Source of the DNA: Clostridiales bacterium
GTDB lineage: Bacteria > Bacillota > Clostridia > Lachnospirales > Lachnospiraceae
DNA length: 46,942 nucleotides
NCBI GenBank assembly: GCA_012839085.1
Contig: DUNZ01000075.1
Location: 1-46,942 of the forward strand
Reading direction: 5' to 3'
Shown one piece after another: positions 26,015 through 35,373 of this stretch; positions within the stretch are counted from its first letter, which is position 1; each line of letters begins with the position of its first letter. The notes beneath the pieces are model-generated. The model saw only the letters and a list, made by a program, of their open reading frames with translations, made no database searches and had not been told where the DNA came from. The translations under genes were made by a program, and so were the position numbers.

Positions 26015-26043
26015 TTGCTTTATTACGGCAATATTGTTAAAAT
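26015..26043 (+). promoter_or_regulatory. Promoter of the chemoreceptor gene
   Basis: TTGCTT (26015-26020), a 17-bp spacer and TAAAAT (26038-26043) lie about 50 bases upstream of the start. A sigma-D type motif was looked for and not convincingly seen. Confidence 0.5.
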
Positions 26044-26090
26044 ATATATATTAGTAAATAAAATGGTGGCGGTATATGGAGGAGAGGAAC

Positions 26091-28364
26091 ATGAGAGAAC
26101 GTTTAAAGAAAAGAGTTTTAAAGAAAAATGTGTTTCAAAATTCAAATGAAAAATCGGCTCATGAAGATTCTACTGGTAATAGGAAGGAAAAAACAGGAAT
26201 GGGTAAGGAGGGATTATTAAATCGGTCGGTCGGTTTCGTTGGTAAGATGGGACGCAGCATCCGTGTCAAACTAATTGTAGTGTTTCTTATTCCGATTGTA
26301 TTTATTGTAATCTTAGGACTTAGTGCTTATGTAAAGTCCGCTAATACGGTAGTAGAAACCTATAAAAAATCTACCATAGATTTAGTAGATTCTACGGCCA
26401 GTTATTTTGCTGTTATTATGGATAATCTACAAGGAAAAGCTACACAACTATCCATTGATAACGATGCCAAGGAATATTATCATGGAACTGATACAGAATA
26501 CAAAACAGAAGATGAAAAGACTAGGGCAGAAAACAAATTGATTGATAAATATAGAAAAGCTGTGAAAAATATGCAGGTGGTGGATAAACGTATCGGGAAT
26601 ATCGCGGTATTTACCTCCAGCGGTTTTCCGGTTACTACCTATGGATCCTTTTCATCGGACAATCACTTCGAGGGAATTATGGCTACTGAAGAAGGAGAGT
26701 TGTTTAATAACAAGGATCAATTATGGACGGGCTATCATAAATATATTGATGAGCAGTTAGGAATTGATACTTCAAAATATGCCATTACCTTAACCAAGCA
26801 GTATTTAGGTAAAAACAATAAGCCTATGGGTTTTATACATATTGACATTGATATGAATTATGTTACTGATGCATTAATTGATATGCAGCTTCCGGAAAAT
26901 AGTAAGGTGGCATTTATTTCTTATGACGGAAGAGAAATCTCTACAATGGGAGATGTAGAAGAGAGTTTATTTATCGGTCAACCATTCTTCGAAGAAGCAG
27001 TTAATTCAGATAGTAAGAATTTTTATAAAACTGTTTCTTACAATGGTAAGGATCATTTGTTTATATTTTCAAAAGTTATGATAGAAGAACCTATCAAAAA
27101 GAATGCATTAACTGGGGAACTGATTTATCCGGATCCTTCCAATGCAAAAGATACTGGTGCGGTTGTTGCTGCCTTGATTCCTCAGAATGCTATTGCAGGC
27201 CAAGTTAATTCGATTAAAACCTTAACAGTTATCTCTGTTATTATAGCATCCTTGGTTTCTGGTATTCTAGCTGTGATTGTTGCTTCCGGTATCGGTATAG
27301 CAATTAGGGGAATTATTGCAACCTTATCTAAGGTTACGGAAGGAGATTTAACGGTATCTGTAAAAACGAAACGTAAAGATGAATTCCGTGTTCTTTCTGA
27401 CAGTATTAATAACATGATTTCAAACATGAAGGAATTAATTGCCAAATCATCCAAGGTAGGAAACAATGTTATTGAATCTACAGATAATGTAACCAAGAGT
27501 TCGGAAATGTTATTAGCAGCATCAAAAGATATTTCCCAGGCAATCAGCGAAATCCAACAGGGTATTATCCAACAAGCATCGGATGCTGAACAATGCTTGC
27601 ATCAAACAGATCGCTTAGCAGAAAAAATTGACATGGTTCAAGAAAACTCTGTTGCAATTGAAAAGATTTCAACCAATACCAAGAACATTGTAAAAGATGG
27701 TATTGGTTATGTGGATGAGTTGGATGAAGCAACCAAGGCCAACATTGAAATTACCAATGCTACGATTAAAGATATTGAAGAACTTGATGTAGAATCTCAA
27801 GCAATTACAGAGGTAATCGCAGTTATTAATGGTATCGCAGAACAAACCAATCTCCTGTCCTTAAATGCTACCATTGAGGCAGCAAGAGCTGGTAGTACAG
27901 GTAGAGGTTTCTCTGTAGTAGCGGATGAGATCAGAAAACTTTCAGAAAAATCCGTTAGCTCAGCAGCTGAGGTTGAAAAAATCATTAGCCGAATTACTGA
28001 AAAAACAAGCAATACAGTGAATACTGTGAAAAAGGCTGAGACGATTTCTAAGGAAACAGAAGTTAAACTTAGAGATGTAGTTCAATTATTCCATAACATT
28101 AACGTTCATGTAGATGATTTATCCAACAAAATGAGCGCAATTGCCGATAGTATTAATGATATTAATACAGCTAAGAATGATGTATTGAATGCAATCGAAA
28201 GCATATCTGCTATAGCGGAAGAAACATCCGCTGCATCACAAGAAGTTGATGCTACAGCACAACAACAGCTAGAGGCAGTTATGAAGTTAAATCAAGCTTC
28301 AAAAGCTCTCGATCAAGATGCTACGGATCTTAAGGCTTCCATCGAGATGTTCAAGACAGAATAA
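26091..28364 (+). CDS. Methyl-accepting chemotaxis protein with periplasmic-type sensor
   Basis: The 757-residue receptor has a basic N-terminal segment of about 58 residues, a membrane helix ([20 protein letters not shown], about 60-80), an extracellular dCache-like sensor of about 290 residues ([12 protein letters not shown] near 275), a second helix ([18 protein letters not shown], about 375-392), a HAMP domain and the signalling hairpin with [20 protein letters not shown]. The start at 26091 is supported by GGAGGAGAGG just upstream; the in-frame ATG at 26076 has a weaker site. It follows the sugar operon, so it may sense that sugar. The 58-residue N-terminal extension is longer than usual. 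Confidence 0.88.
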   Translation: MRERLKKRVLKKNVFQNSNEKSAHEDSTGNRKEKTGMGKEGLLNRSVGFVGKMGRSIRVKLIVVFLIPIVFIVILGLSAYVKSANTVVETYKKSTIDLVDSTASYFAVIMDNLQGKATQLSIDNDAKEYYHGTDTEYKTEDEKTRAENKLIDKYRKAVKNMQVVDKRIGNIAVFTSSGFPVTTYGSFSSDNHFEGIMATEEGELFNNKDQLWTGYHKYIDEQLGIDTSKYAITLTKQYLGKNNKPMGFIHIDIDMNYVTDALIDMQLPENSKVAFISYDGREISTMGDVEESLFIGQPFFEEAVNSDSKNFYKTVSYNGKDHLFIFSKVMIEEPIKKNALTGELIYPDPSNAKDTGAVVAALIPQNAIAGQVNSIKTLTVISVIIASLVSGILAVIVASGIGIAIRGIIATLSKVTEGDLTVSVKTKRKDEFRVLSDSINNMISNMKELIAKSSKVGNNVIESTDNVTKSSEMLLAASKDISQAISEIQQGIIQQASDAEQCLHQTDRLAEKIDMVQENSVAIEKISTNTKNIVKDGIGYVDELDEATKANIEITNATIKDIEELDVESQAITEVIAVINGIAEQTNLLSLNATIEAARAGSTGRGFSVVADEIRKLSEKSVSSAAEVEKIISRITEKTSNTVNTVKKAETISKETEVKLRDVVQLFHNINVHVDDLSNKMSAIADSINDINTAKNDVLNAIESISAIAEETSAASQEVDATAQQQLEAVMKLNQASKALDQDATDLKASIEMFKTE

Positions 28365-28411
28365 TTACTGCATTAAGTAAAATAGAATATTGATAAAGTA
28401 AATCTTATGAA

Positions 28412-28447
28412 AAAGGACTGTCCATGGTTTAGTGCGACAGTCCTTTT
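28412..28447 (+). terminator. Terminator of the chemoreceptor gene
   Basis: AAAGGACTGTC (28412-28422) pairs with GACAGTCCTTT (28436-28446) and continues into a T-run (TTTTC). Confidence 0.88.
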
Positions 28448-28511
28448 CTGCATTTATTTTCATAATTTGCAAACCCTAATTAGGACAAAATTTGAAAAAA
28501 GGGGTCTTATT

Positions 28512-29144
28512 ATGAAACAGAATGCGAATAGCTTAAGGCTAACCATTCAATATATCTTGGCCAATCATTGTATGCCTACCTTGTTCCATTGGAAACCTTC
28601 TAATCTAGTGAATGTTGATAGAATATATTTTAATGATGAGAAACTTTTTTTTATGATACTGAGTAAGGAGCTGGAGAGATTTTCTTGCCGTTATTTTATT
28701 GTATATAAGGATGAAGGATCAATTCTACTTCTTATTTATTACTACGATTTGCTAAAAGAGATCATTGGAAAAAAGGATGTTGAAAACATCTTGAAATCAT
28801 ACGGATATGGGATAAATCATAGGTCAATCTTGAAAGGGATAGAAGGAGAAGGGGAGTTGGATTCGGTTTTTTGTTGTTTGGAACATTTAAGAATGAGATA
28901 TGCAAACTATAGAAAGACAAGGGATGGCTTTCCCCATGAGATTGGGCTTATTTTAGGATATCCTATAGAGGATGTGAAAGATTTTATAAAGTATAAGGGG
29001 AAGAAGTATTTATGCAATGGATTCTGGAAAGTATACCATGAACCTGATAAGGCAAAACAGTTATTTAGCGCCTTTCAAAATCTTAGGGAATTAGCTCTTC
29101 GTAATGTCTTATCAGGCAATGGTTTAGAGTTCTTTGACTTTTAA
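28512..29144 (+). CDS. DUF3793 family protein
   Basis: The 210-residue protein resembles the DUF3793 family found in Clostridia, whose function is not known. Typical features are a C-terminal block with FPHEIGLILGYPIEDVKDFI and YLCNGFWKVYHEPDKAKQLF, and no membrane segment. The ATG at 28512 is chosen because AAGGGGTC precedes it; the upstream in-frame start at 28407 lies inside the terminator of the previous gene. It ends 21 bases inside the convergent MATE gene. Confidence 0.72.
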   Translation: MKQNANSLRLTIQYILANHCMPTLFHWKPSNLVNVDRIYFNDEKLFFMILSKELERFSCRYFIVYKDEGSILLLIYYYDLLKEIIGKKDVENILKSYGYGINHRSILKGIEGEGELDSVFCCLEHLRMRYANYRKTRDGFPHEIGLILGYPIEDVKDFIKYKGKKYLCNGFWKVYHEPDKAKQLFSAFQNLRELALRNVLSGNGLEFFDF

Positions 29145-30476
29145 TTCCCGTCGTACCAGTACAATCATAGTGAAAAAGCAAGCGGATCCACCGATGAAAT
29201 TTGATATGGGCTCCGCTAAGAAAACGCCTGTTGAGCCAAGTCCATATAACTGGGGTAATATTATGGTCAAAGGGATCACAATAATGGCTTTTCTGAGTAA
29301 GGAGAAAAAGACTGCTTGTTTTGATTTCCCCAAGGCAACAAAAACACATTGGCCTGCAAATTGTAAGGACATCATAAAAAAACCAAAGAAATATATACGG
29401 AGGGAACTAAGGCCAGCGTCGATAATCTTAGGATCTCGATTAAATATTTGAATAAAGAAATGGGGAAAGGTATGTAATATTCCCCAAGCAATAACCGTAT
29501 AGGAAATACAACCTATGGACATGAATTTTATAGCTTTACGAACCCTTTTATAAGAGCCGGCTCCATAATTAAATCCAATAACAGGTTGAGCGCCATTGGT
29601 CAAGCCAGTTACTGGCATACTTATAATTTCTCGTATGGAATTGATCACAGTCATTACACCAATATATAGGTCTCCTCCATAATATTTTAACTTTGCATTA
29701 CAGACAATCTGGACTGCGCTATTGGTTACTGCCATGACAAATCCTGAAAGACCCAACATAGTTATTCTCATTACTATAATTTTATTTAATTTAAAATTAT
29801 TCACTCTTAATTTTAATATGGTTCTCTTCCCGGTTAAGAAACGCAAAACCCAAAGGGCAGACACCGATTGTGAAATTACAGTTGCTAGAGCAGCCCCTTT
29901 TACCCCCATATCAAATAGAAAGATAAAAATAGGATCTAATATAATATTTATGATTGCCCCAATCAGTACGGATATCATTCCGGTTTTAGCAAATCCTTGG
30001 GAATTGATAAAGCTGTTCATACCTAAGCCAATCATGACAAAGATGCTTCCCATCAGATAGATGGTAATATACGCATTGGCATATACATAGGTATCAGGAC
30101 TGGCACCAAAGAAGTAGAGCATGGGTTTCTTAAAGATTAAGCCTAAAATAGTTAAAATAATTCCTGAATATACTAAGAGGATAAAGGAGTTACCCATAAT
30201 CTCTTCCGCTTGTTCTTTATCCTTGTGTCCTCGAGCAATGGAAGAAAGGGGAGCCCCTCCCATACCAAAGAGGTTTGTAAATGCTGCAATCATAGTTATG
30301 ATAGGCAAGGTAATCCCCATACCTGTCATAGATAGAGTAGCGTTTTCCGGGAGCATTCCTATATAGATTCGGTCAACGATATTGTAGAGTACATTAATTA
30401 ATTGGGCTAGTGTCATTGGAAAGGCGATTTTTAAAATATTACTAACTACACTACCCTTGGTAAAATCATTTTTCAA
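29124..30476 (-). CDS. MATE-family efflux transporter, TTG start
   Basis: The 450-residue protein has about twelve membrane segments of the MATE family. It begins with SVVSNILKIAFPMTLAQLIN and VLYNIVDRIYIGMLPE, close to the MepA-like branch. The start is TTG at 30476; an in-frame TGA lies only three codons upstream, and no ATG is available nearby. The ribosome site is poor (AGAG at distance). The 3' end overlaps the convergent DUF3793 gene by 21 bases. Its substrate is unknown. Confidence 0.82.
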   Translation of the reverse strand: MKNDFTKGSVVSNILKIAFPMTLAQLINVLYNIVDRIYIGMLPENATLSMTGMGITLPIITMIAAFTNLFGMGGAPLSSIARGHKDKEQAEEIMGNSFILLVYSGIILTILGLIFKKPMLYFFGASPDTYVYANAYITIYLMGSIFVMIGLGMNSFINSQGFAKTGMISVLIGAIINIILDPIFIFLFDMGVKGAALATVISQSVSALWVLRFLTGKRTILKLRVNNFKLNKIIVMRITMLGLSGFVMAVTNSAVQIVCNAKLKYYGGDLYIGVMTVINSIREIISMPVTGLTNGAQPVIGFNYGAGSYKRVRKAIKFMSIGCISYTVIAWGILHTFPHFFIQIFNRDPKIIDAGLSSLRIYFFGFFMMSLQFAGQCVFVALGKSKQAVFFSLLRKAIIVIPLTIILPQLYGLGSTGVFLAEPISNFIGGSACFFTMIVLVRRELKVKEL

Positions 30477-30616
30477 TTCAAGTCAACTCTCTATTTAATA
30501 ATATTTTAGTCCGTAATAATTATTGTAACATAAAAGGAAATTAAGTAAAAGTGATTTCTAGGTATCCCTTGTGGTGAAAGTTGCATGGAAGATAGAACCT
30601 TTTTTTGATTTCTTAC

Positions 30617-30630
30617 TATACTATAGTATA
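30617..30630. promoter_or_regulatory. 14-bp perfect palindrome upstream of the ZIP transporter
   Basis: TATACTATAGTATA is a perfect palindrome about 90 bases ahead of the ZIP gene start. It could be a promoter/operator, perhaps for a metal-responsive repressor. A weak hairpin (TGGATATCCA at 30650 with TGGTATCCA at 30671) follows. This is sequence pattern only. Confidence 0.35.
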
Positions 30631-30717
30631 AAACTGCGTTTATTTTTAATGGATATCCAAACAATAGTAGTGGTATCCAGAAAATCGGGAAATTACTGTA
30701 AAAATAGGAGGTAACAG

Positions 30718-31527
30718 ATGGATTGGTTTTTATCTTTGGATCCTGTGGTTCAAGCTCTCATAGCTACCCTGTTTACATGGTTTGTAACAGCACTAGGATC
30801 AGCTACCGTTTTTGTTTTTAAAACAATAAATAGAAGAATTTTGGATGGTATGTTGGGCTTTGCCGCAGGAGTAATGATAGCAGCCAGTTTCTGGTCATTG
30901 TTAGCTCCAGCAATCGAGATGGCAGAAGAAGCAGGAAAGATTGCATGGGTTCCTGCAGTAATAGGTTTTTTGGCAGGTGGAGCTTTTCTATGGTTAGTGG
31001 ATATCATAATCCCTCATCTTCATATCGGAGTACAAGACGAGCCAGAAGGTATGAAAACCAGTTGGCAACGGAGTGTTCTTTTGGTTTTGGCTATTACCTT
31101 GCATAATATTCCAGAAGGATTAGCAGTTGGGGTTGCCTTCGGTGCTATAGCTGCAGATATACCAGCGGCTTCTGTAAGTGGTGCCATTGCCCTAGCCATC
31201 GGCATAGGCTTACAAAACTTCCCGGAAGGTGCAGCCGTATCCGTTCCCCTTAGGAGAGAGGGGCTATCCAGGTGGAAAAGTTTTATATATGGTCAGTCAT
31301 CTGGGATTGTTGAGCCCATAGCAGGAGTAATCGGGGCTGCTGCTGTTATTGCAATGAAACCAATTCTACCTTATGCCCTTTCTTTTGCAGCGGGAGCCAT
31401 GATCTATGTAGTTGTAGAAGAACTTATTCCGGAAGCACAGCAAGAGAAACATCATTCCAATGTTGGAACCATTGGCGCTATGTTTGGATTTTCCATTATG
31501 ATGCTCTTGGATGTGGCCTTGGGATAG
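30718..31527 (+). CDS. ZIP-family metal transporter
   Basis: The 269-residue protein is a ZIP-type divalent-metal importer of the GufA/ZupT kind. It has eight hydrophobic segments and the metal-binding helices IV and V, seen as [15 protein letters not shown] and [17 protein letters not shown] short His-containing loop (PHLHIG) links the earlier segments. The ATG follows AGGAGG. The likely substrate is zinc or another transition metal. A hairpin at 31649 follows. Confidence 0.88.
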   Translation: MDWFLSLDPVVQALIATLFTWFVTALGSATVFVFKTINRRILDGMLGFAAGVMIAASFWSLLAPAIEMAEEAGKIAWVPAVIGFLAGGAFLWLVDIIIPHLHIGVQDEPEGMKTSWQRSVLLVLAITLHNIPEGLAVGVAFGAIAADIPAASVSGAIALAIGIGLQNFPEGAAVSVPLRREGLSRWKSFIYGQSSGIVEPIAGVIGAAAVIAMKPILPYALSFAAGAMIYVVVEELIPEAQQEKHHSNVGTIGAMFGFSIMMLLDVALG

Positions 31528-31630
31528 AAGAAAGATTTGCATAGGACTTTATCTTTATCAATAAAATAGATTATGGAAGTTAAGGAATAATCATAGAAAA
31601 TAAAAATAAAAGAATTTCCTATGAATGGGA

Positions 31631-31659
31631 TTGACTTAATATAAGGAAGCGTGTATATT
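31631..31659 (+). promoter_or_regulatory. Possible promoter for argC, overlapping a hairpin
   Basis: TTGACT (31631-31636), a 17-bp spacer and TATATT (31654-31659). The -10 lies inside the left arm of the hairpin at 31649-31688, so transcription would start in its loop. The leader to argC would be about 170 bases. The 31528-31835 gap has nothing else recognisable. Confidence 0.45.
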
Positions 31660-31694
31660 AATAATACAAAATGTATAAATATACACGCGTTTTT
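31649..31694 (+). terminator. Terminator after the ZIP gene
   Basis: GCGTGTATATT (31649-31659) pairs with AATATACACGC (31678-31688) across an 18-base loop, followed by GTTTTT. It lies about 120 bases beyond the ZIP stop. Confidence 0.7.
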
Positions 31695-31835
31695 CATTTA
31701 TTAATATTTCTATTCATTCGTTACATTTTATTACATTATACATTATTTTAATGATAAATACATATCTATTCATAAGTTTTAGGTATTTAACAAAGTAAAG
31801 ATCTAATATAATCCACGAAACAAGGAGGTTTTGAA

Positions 31836-32789
31836 ATGAAGAAAGTATTTGTTGATGGTCTAACTGGAACTACTGGTCTTAAAATTCATGAAAGGCTAAG
31901 TCTTTATTCAGAGATTGAACTGATTGAGATAGAATATGAAAAACGGAGGGATCCCAAAGAAAGAGCTCGTTGCTTAAATGAAGCGGATATTGTATTTTTA
32001 TGTTTACCAGATGATGCAGCCAGGGAAGCTGTGGAACTGGTGACTAACCCCAATACCAAAATCATTGATGCTAGTACCGCCCATCGTACGGATAAAAACT
32101 GGACTTATGGAATTCCTGAATTATCGAAAGAGCATAAAGAGGCAATCAAAAACAGTAAGAGAGTGAGTAACCCAGGCTGCCATTCAACTGCCTTTATACT
32201 TTCCCTATATCCCCTAGTTAATCAAGGGATTATGCCAAGGGATTATCCTGTCTCTTTTCAAAGTCTTACTGGATATAGTGGTGGTGGAAAAAGCTTAATA
32301 GAAAAATATGAAGCCAATATGGGTAAGAATGAATATACAAAAGCAGCAAGACCCTATAGCTTGTCATTAAACCATAAGCATCTTCCGGAAATGACCATAC
32401 ATACAGGGCTTAGCAAGAACCCAGTATTTATACCGGTCCTAAGTAATGTATATCAGGGGTTAGCAACCATAATCCCAATTCATATGGATTTACTTACAAA
32501 ACCCCTAGAGCCAAAAGCAATCCATGACTTATTATCTGACTATTATTCAGAAGAGAAATTTGTGAAGGTCATGCCCTATAAAGATGAAAGTTATCTTTTT
32601 GATGGAGGTTTTGATATCACAGGATGTAACAATACAAACCGTGCTGAAATCTTTGTCTTTGGCAATGAAGAGAAGGGGAGTGCGGCAATCATAACCAGGT
32701 TGGATAACTTAGGAAAGGGAGCCTCTGGTGCTGCAATTCAAAACATGAATCTTATGTTAGGGTTGGAGGAAGATTTGCATCTTCAATAA
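31836..32789 (+). CDS. argC: N-acetyl-gamma-glutamyl-phosphate reductase, short type
   Basis: The 317-residue enzyme reduces N-acetylglutamyl phosphate to the semialdehyde using NADPH, the third step of arginine synthesis. The cofactor loop is FVDGLTGTTGLKIHERL (5-21), the catalytic Cys115 sits in NPGCHST, and a TGYSGGGKSL motif follows near 145. It is the shorter class of ArgC found in many bacteria. The ATG follows AAGGAGG. No other arginine gene is in the window. A tandem array begins inside its last codons. Confidence 0.88.
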   Translation: MKKVFVDGLTGTTGLKIHERLSLYSEIELIEIEYEKRRDPKERARCLNEADIVFLCLPDDAAREAVELVTNPNTKIIDASTAHRTDKNWTYGIPELSKEHKEAIKNSKRVSNPGCHSTAFILSLYPLVNQGIMPRDYPVSFQSLTGYSGGGKSLIEKYEANMGKNEYTKAARPYSLSLNHKHLPEMTIHTGLSKNPVFIPVLSNVYQGLATIIPIHMDLLTKPLEPKAIHDLLSDYYSEEKFVKVMPYKDESYLFDGGFDITGCNNTNRAEIFVFGNEEKGSAAIITRLDNLGKGASGAAIQNMNLMLGLEEDLHLQ

Positions 32790-32852
32790 TGCCATCTTCA
32801 TTAATGCCTTCTTCATTAAAGCCTTCTTTTATAAATCCTTCTTTTATAATTC
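32778..32852. repeat. 15-bp tandem array seeded in the end of argC
   Basis: Units of exactly 15 bp start at 32778, 32793, 32808, 32823 and 32838, initial form CATCTTCAATAATGC. The first one spans the last codons and stop of argC; the others extend beyond it and drift in sequence. The third and fourth form the left arm of the terminator that ends the gene. Confidence 0.9.
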
Positions 32853-32885
32853 TTTCTATAAGGTTTATAAAAGAAGGCTTTTTTT
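32819..32885 (+). terminator. Terminator of argC, 17-bp perfect stem
   Basis: AAGCCTTCTTTTATAAA (32819-32835) pairs perfectly with 32864-32880, followed by a run of T residues. The left arm is made from array units, so the terminator and the repeat share sequence. Confidence 0.85.
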
Positions 32886-32969
32886 CTAGTAACACCATAT
32901 TTGCAAGGAAATCAGAGTAATGATTCAATAAATCTGTGAAATGAAATGATTTAATTTAGCAGAAAAACA

Positions 32970-32978
32970 TGCTATACT
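32970..32978 (+). promoter_or_regulatory. Extended -10 promoter for ogt-pepF
   Basis: TGCTATACT at 32970-32978 fits an extended -10 (TGn plus TATACT). No good -35 lies 17 bp upstream. Confidence 0.45.
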
Positions 32979-33045
32979 ATCCACAAGAATTAAAAAATAA
33001 TTATAAGAACTTTCCATAATCTAATAGTTTTACTAGGAGTGGGGG

Positions 33046-33531
33046 ATGATAATGAAGTACGCATATATTTATGAAACGAAGTTGGGAAAGGTCATGATTG
33101 CACAGGATGGGGATAGTATTTCAAAATTGGATCTTAGGGATGAAATTCCTACGGATGACTACCTATTGGGAGAAACACCATTGATACATGAAGCGTCAAA
33201 ACAATTATTGGAATACCTTGATGGCAAAAGGGAGCAGTTTACGGTGAAATTAAGACCTGAAGGAACCGACTTTCAGAAAAAGGTATGGGAAGTGTTAAAA
33301 AGTATCCCCTATGGAACTACTGTAAGCTATGGTGAAGTTGCGAAAGCCGTGGGAAATCCCAAAGCTTGTCGAGCAGTGGGGATGGCCAATAACAAAAATC
33401 CCATTATGATTATGATTCCTTGTCATAGGGTCATTGGTGCTAATGGAAAATTAGTTGGTTATGGCGGAGGATTAGAAATAAAGGAATGGTTACTATCCTT
33501 AGAGAAAGAAAGGAAGGCTTCAAATGAATAA
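33046..33531 (+). CDS. ogt: Methylated-DNA-[protein]-cysteine S-methyltransferase
   Basis: The 161-residue suicide repair enzyme transfers the methyl group of O6-methylguanine to its own cysteine. The active site is Cys126 in IPCHRVIG, and the DNA-binding block is RAVGMANNKNPIMIM. The ATG at 33046 is six bases after AGGAG; a second ATG two codons later is an alternative start. It overlaps the peptidase gene by eight bases. Confidence 0.92.
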   Translation: MIMKYAYIYETKLGKVMIAQDGDSISKLDLRDEIPTDDYLLGETPLIHEASKQLLEYLDGKREQFTVKLRPEGTDFQKKVWEVLKSIPYGTTVSYGEVAKAVGNPKACRAVGMANNKNPIMIMIPCHRVIGANGKLVGYGGGLEIKEWLLSLEKERKASNE

Positions 33532-35278
33532 AGAATGGTCATTAGATGAGTTATATCATAGTTATGAGGATGCAAAATACAAAGAAGACAAGAAAGAATT
33601 AGAAAAACTAACACATGAGATTTCTGCATTTAGCGAGAAGTTAAAAAAAAGCAAGAGTGAAGAAGATAATTTATTAGAGGCAACTGATTATTTGGAGAGA
33701 TATCAGGAACTAGTAACTAGGCTTTATACCTATGTGAATTTAAGACAAACAGTAAATACTTCGGATGGAGAAACCGTAAATCAGCTAAATATCATGGATC
33801 GTTTTATCAGTGAGGCCTCAAAACCTATGACGATCATTCAAAAATACCTTGCTAATTTTGATGATCTAAGCTCTTACCTAGAGAAGTATCCTAAGCTAAA
33901 AGTGTATGAATATTATTTTAGTATCTTAAAAAGGGATGCAAAGTACCTTTTAAGCGACGACACAGAAGAAGTAATTGCAAAATTAAATATCAGCGCTGGT
34001 GCAGCTTGGAATAGCATGCAAAGCTATCTGACCTCTAGCTTAGAAGTAGAATATCAAGGTGGTCTAGTAACCTTACCGGAAATCAGAAACTTAGCATATA
34101 GTGAGGATTCAAAGGTTCGACAAGAGGCTTATGAAGCAGAGCTTAAAGCCTTGGAAAAGATTAAAGATGCCGTTTGCTTTTCCCTAAATAATATTAAAAA
34201 GCAGGTAAATACCATCTGTGATTTAAGAGGTTATGAATCCCCTCTTGATATGACCCTACAGCAATCCCATATGAAAAAGGAAACCTTAGATGCCTTGCTG
34301 CAAGCGATACGAGAATATTTACCGGCATTTCATCGGTATTTAAGACATAAAGCAAAATTACTGGGTCATAAAGATGGCCTGCCTTGGTATGATTTATTTG
34401 CCCCTATAGGAGAAACTAGCAATCAGTTTACGATTGAGGAAGCCAAAGACTATTTAATGAAGCGTTTTCGGAGTTTTTCTAAAGATTTGGCAGACATGGT
34501 GGAAGAAGCCTTTGATCATGCCTGGATTGATTTTTATCCTAGAAAGGGTAAAGTAGGAGGAGCTTTTTGTGAAAACATTCCTACCATTAAACAGAGCCGG
34601 ATTCTTATGAATTTCACAGGAAATTTTAGCGATGTGGTAACCCTTGCCCACGAACTGGGTCATGCTTATCATGGAATGTTAATCCAAGATCATCTTCCCT
34701 TGAATAGAGACTATAGTATGCCGGTTGCGGAGACAGCTTCTACCTTCAATGAGGCTATTGTTATGGAAGCAGCAATCAAGGAAGCGGATGATAGAGAAAA
34801 GATTGCCCTGATTGAAGGTCAATTGCAAGATGTAACACAAATTATTTGCGACATTTATTCCAGATATCTCATAGAAAGTGCTGTATTTGAAAAGAGTAAA
34901 GAAGGATTTTTATTCGCAGATGAGATCAGTCAAATTATGCTAGAGGCACAAAAAGAAGCATACGGTGACGGCTTGGATCACAAGTATTTACATCCCTATA
35001 TGTGGGTGGTAAAAAGCCATTATTACAGTGAAAATTTAAGTTTTTATAATTTCCCATATGCATTTGGAGGATTATTTGCCAGAGGCTTATATGAAAAATA
35101 TAAAATGGAAGGAGAGGATTTCCTTCCAAAATATAGAGCCTTATTAAATGCTACCACAGTTATGAGTGTGGAGGATTCTGCAAAACAGGCAGATATTGAT
35201 TTGGAAGATCCACAATTTTGGAGAACGAGCTTGAAAGCTTATGAAACATTAATTGATGACTTTATTGCCCGTTCATAG
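33524..35278 (+). CDS. pepF: Oligoendopeptidase F-type M3 metallopeptidase
   Basis: The 584-residue peptidase cleaves short peptides in the cytoplasm. The zinc motif is His376-Glu377-x-x-His380 in LAHELGHAYHG, and the third ligand is in the FNEAIVMEA segment about 27 residues on. The N-terminal helical domain and the late YKMEGEDFLPKYRALLNAT block fit the PepF family. The ATG lies inside the end of the ogt gene, preceded by GGAAGG, so the two are cotranscribed. Confidence 0.9.
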   Translation: MNKEWSLDELYHSYEDAKYKEDKKELEKLTHEISAFSEKLKKSKSEEDNLLEATDYLERYQELVTRLYTYVNLRQTVNTSDGETVNQLNIMDRFISEASKPMTIIQKYLANFDDLSSYLEKYPKLKVYEYYFSILKRDAKYLLSDDTEEVIAKLNISAGAAWNSMQSYLTSSLEVEYQGGLVTLPEIRNLAYSEDSKVRQEAYEAELKALEKIKDAVCFSLNNIKKQVNTICDLRGYESPLDMTLQQSHMKKETLDALLQAIREYLPAFHRYLRHKAKLLGHKDGLPWYDLFAPIGETSNQFTIEEAKDYLMKRFRSFSKDLADMVEEAFDHAWIDFYPRKGKVGGAFCENIPTIKQSRILMNFTGNFSDVVTLAHELGHAYHGMLIQDHLPLNRDYSMPVAETASTFNEAIVMEAAIKEADDREKIALIEGQLQDVTQIICDIYSRYLIESAVFEKSKEGFLFADEISQIMLEAQKEAYGDGLDHKYLHPYMWVVKSHYYSENLSFYNFPYAFGGLFARGLYEKYKMEGEDFLPKYRALLNATTVMSVEDSAKQADIDLEDPQFWRTSLKAYETLIDDFIARS

Positions 35279-35331
35279 TTGATGAAAAGAATAATAAATT
35301 AAATTAAAAAATAATTTATAGAGAAGAAAAA

Positions 35332-35365
35332 ATCATCAGTGGGGAATACATCCTCCACTGATGAT
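35332..35365. terminator. Bidirectional terminator between pepF and degV
   Basis: ATCATCAGTGG (35332-35342) pairs perfectly with 35355-35365 across a 12-base loop. It is flanked by A-rich sequence on the left and lies eight bases beyond the degV stop, so it can serve both convergent genes. Confidence 0.8.
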
Positions 35366-35373
35366 ACTTATCA

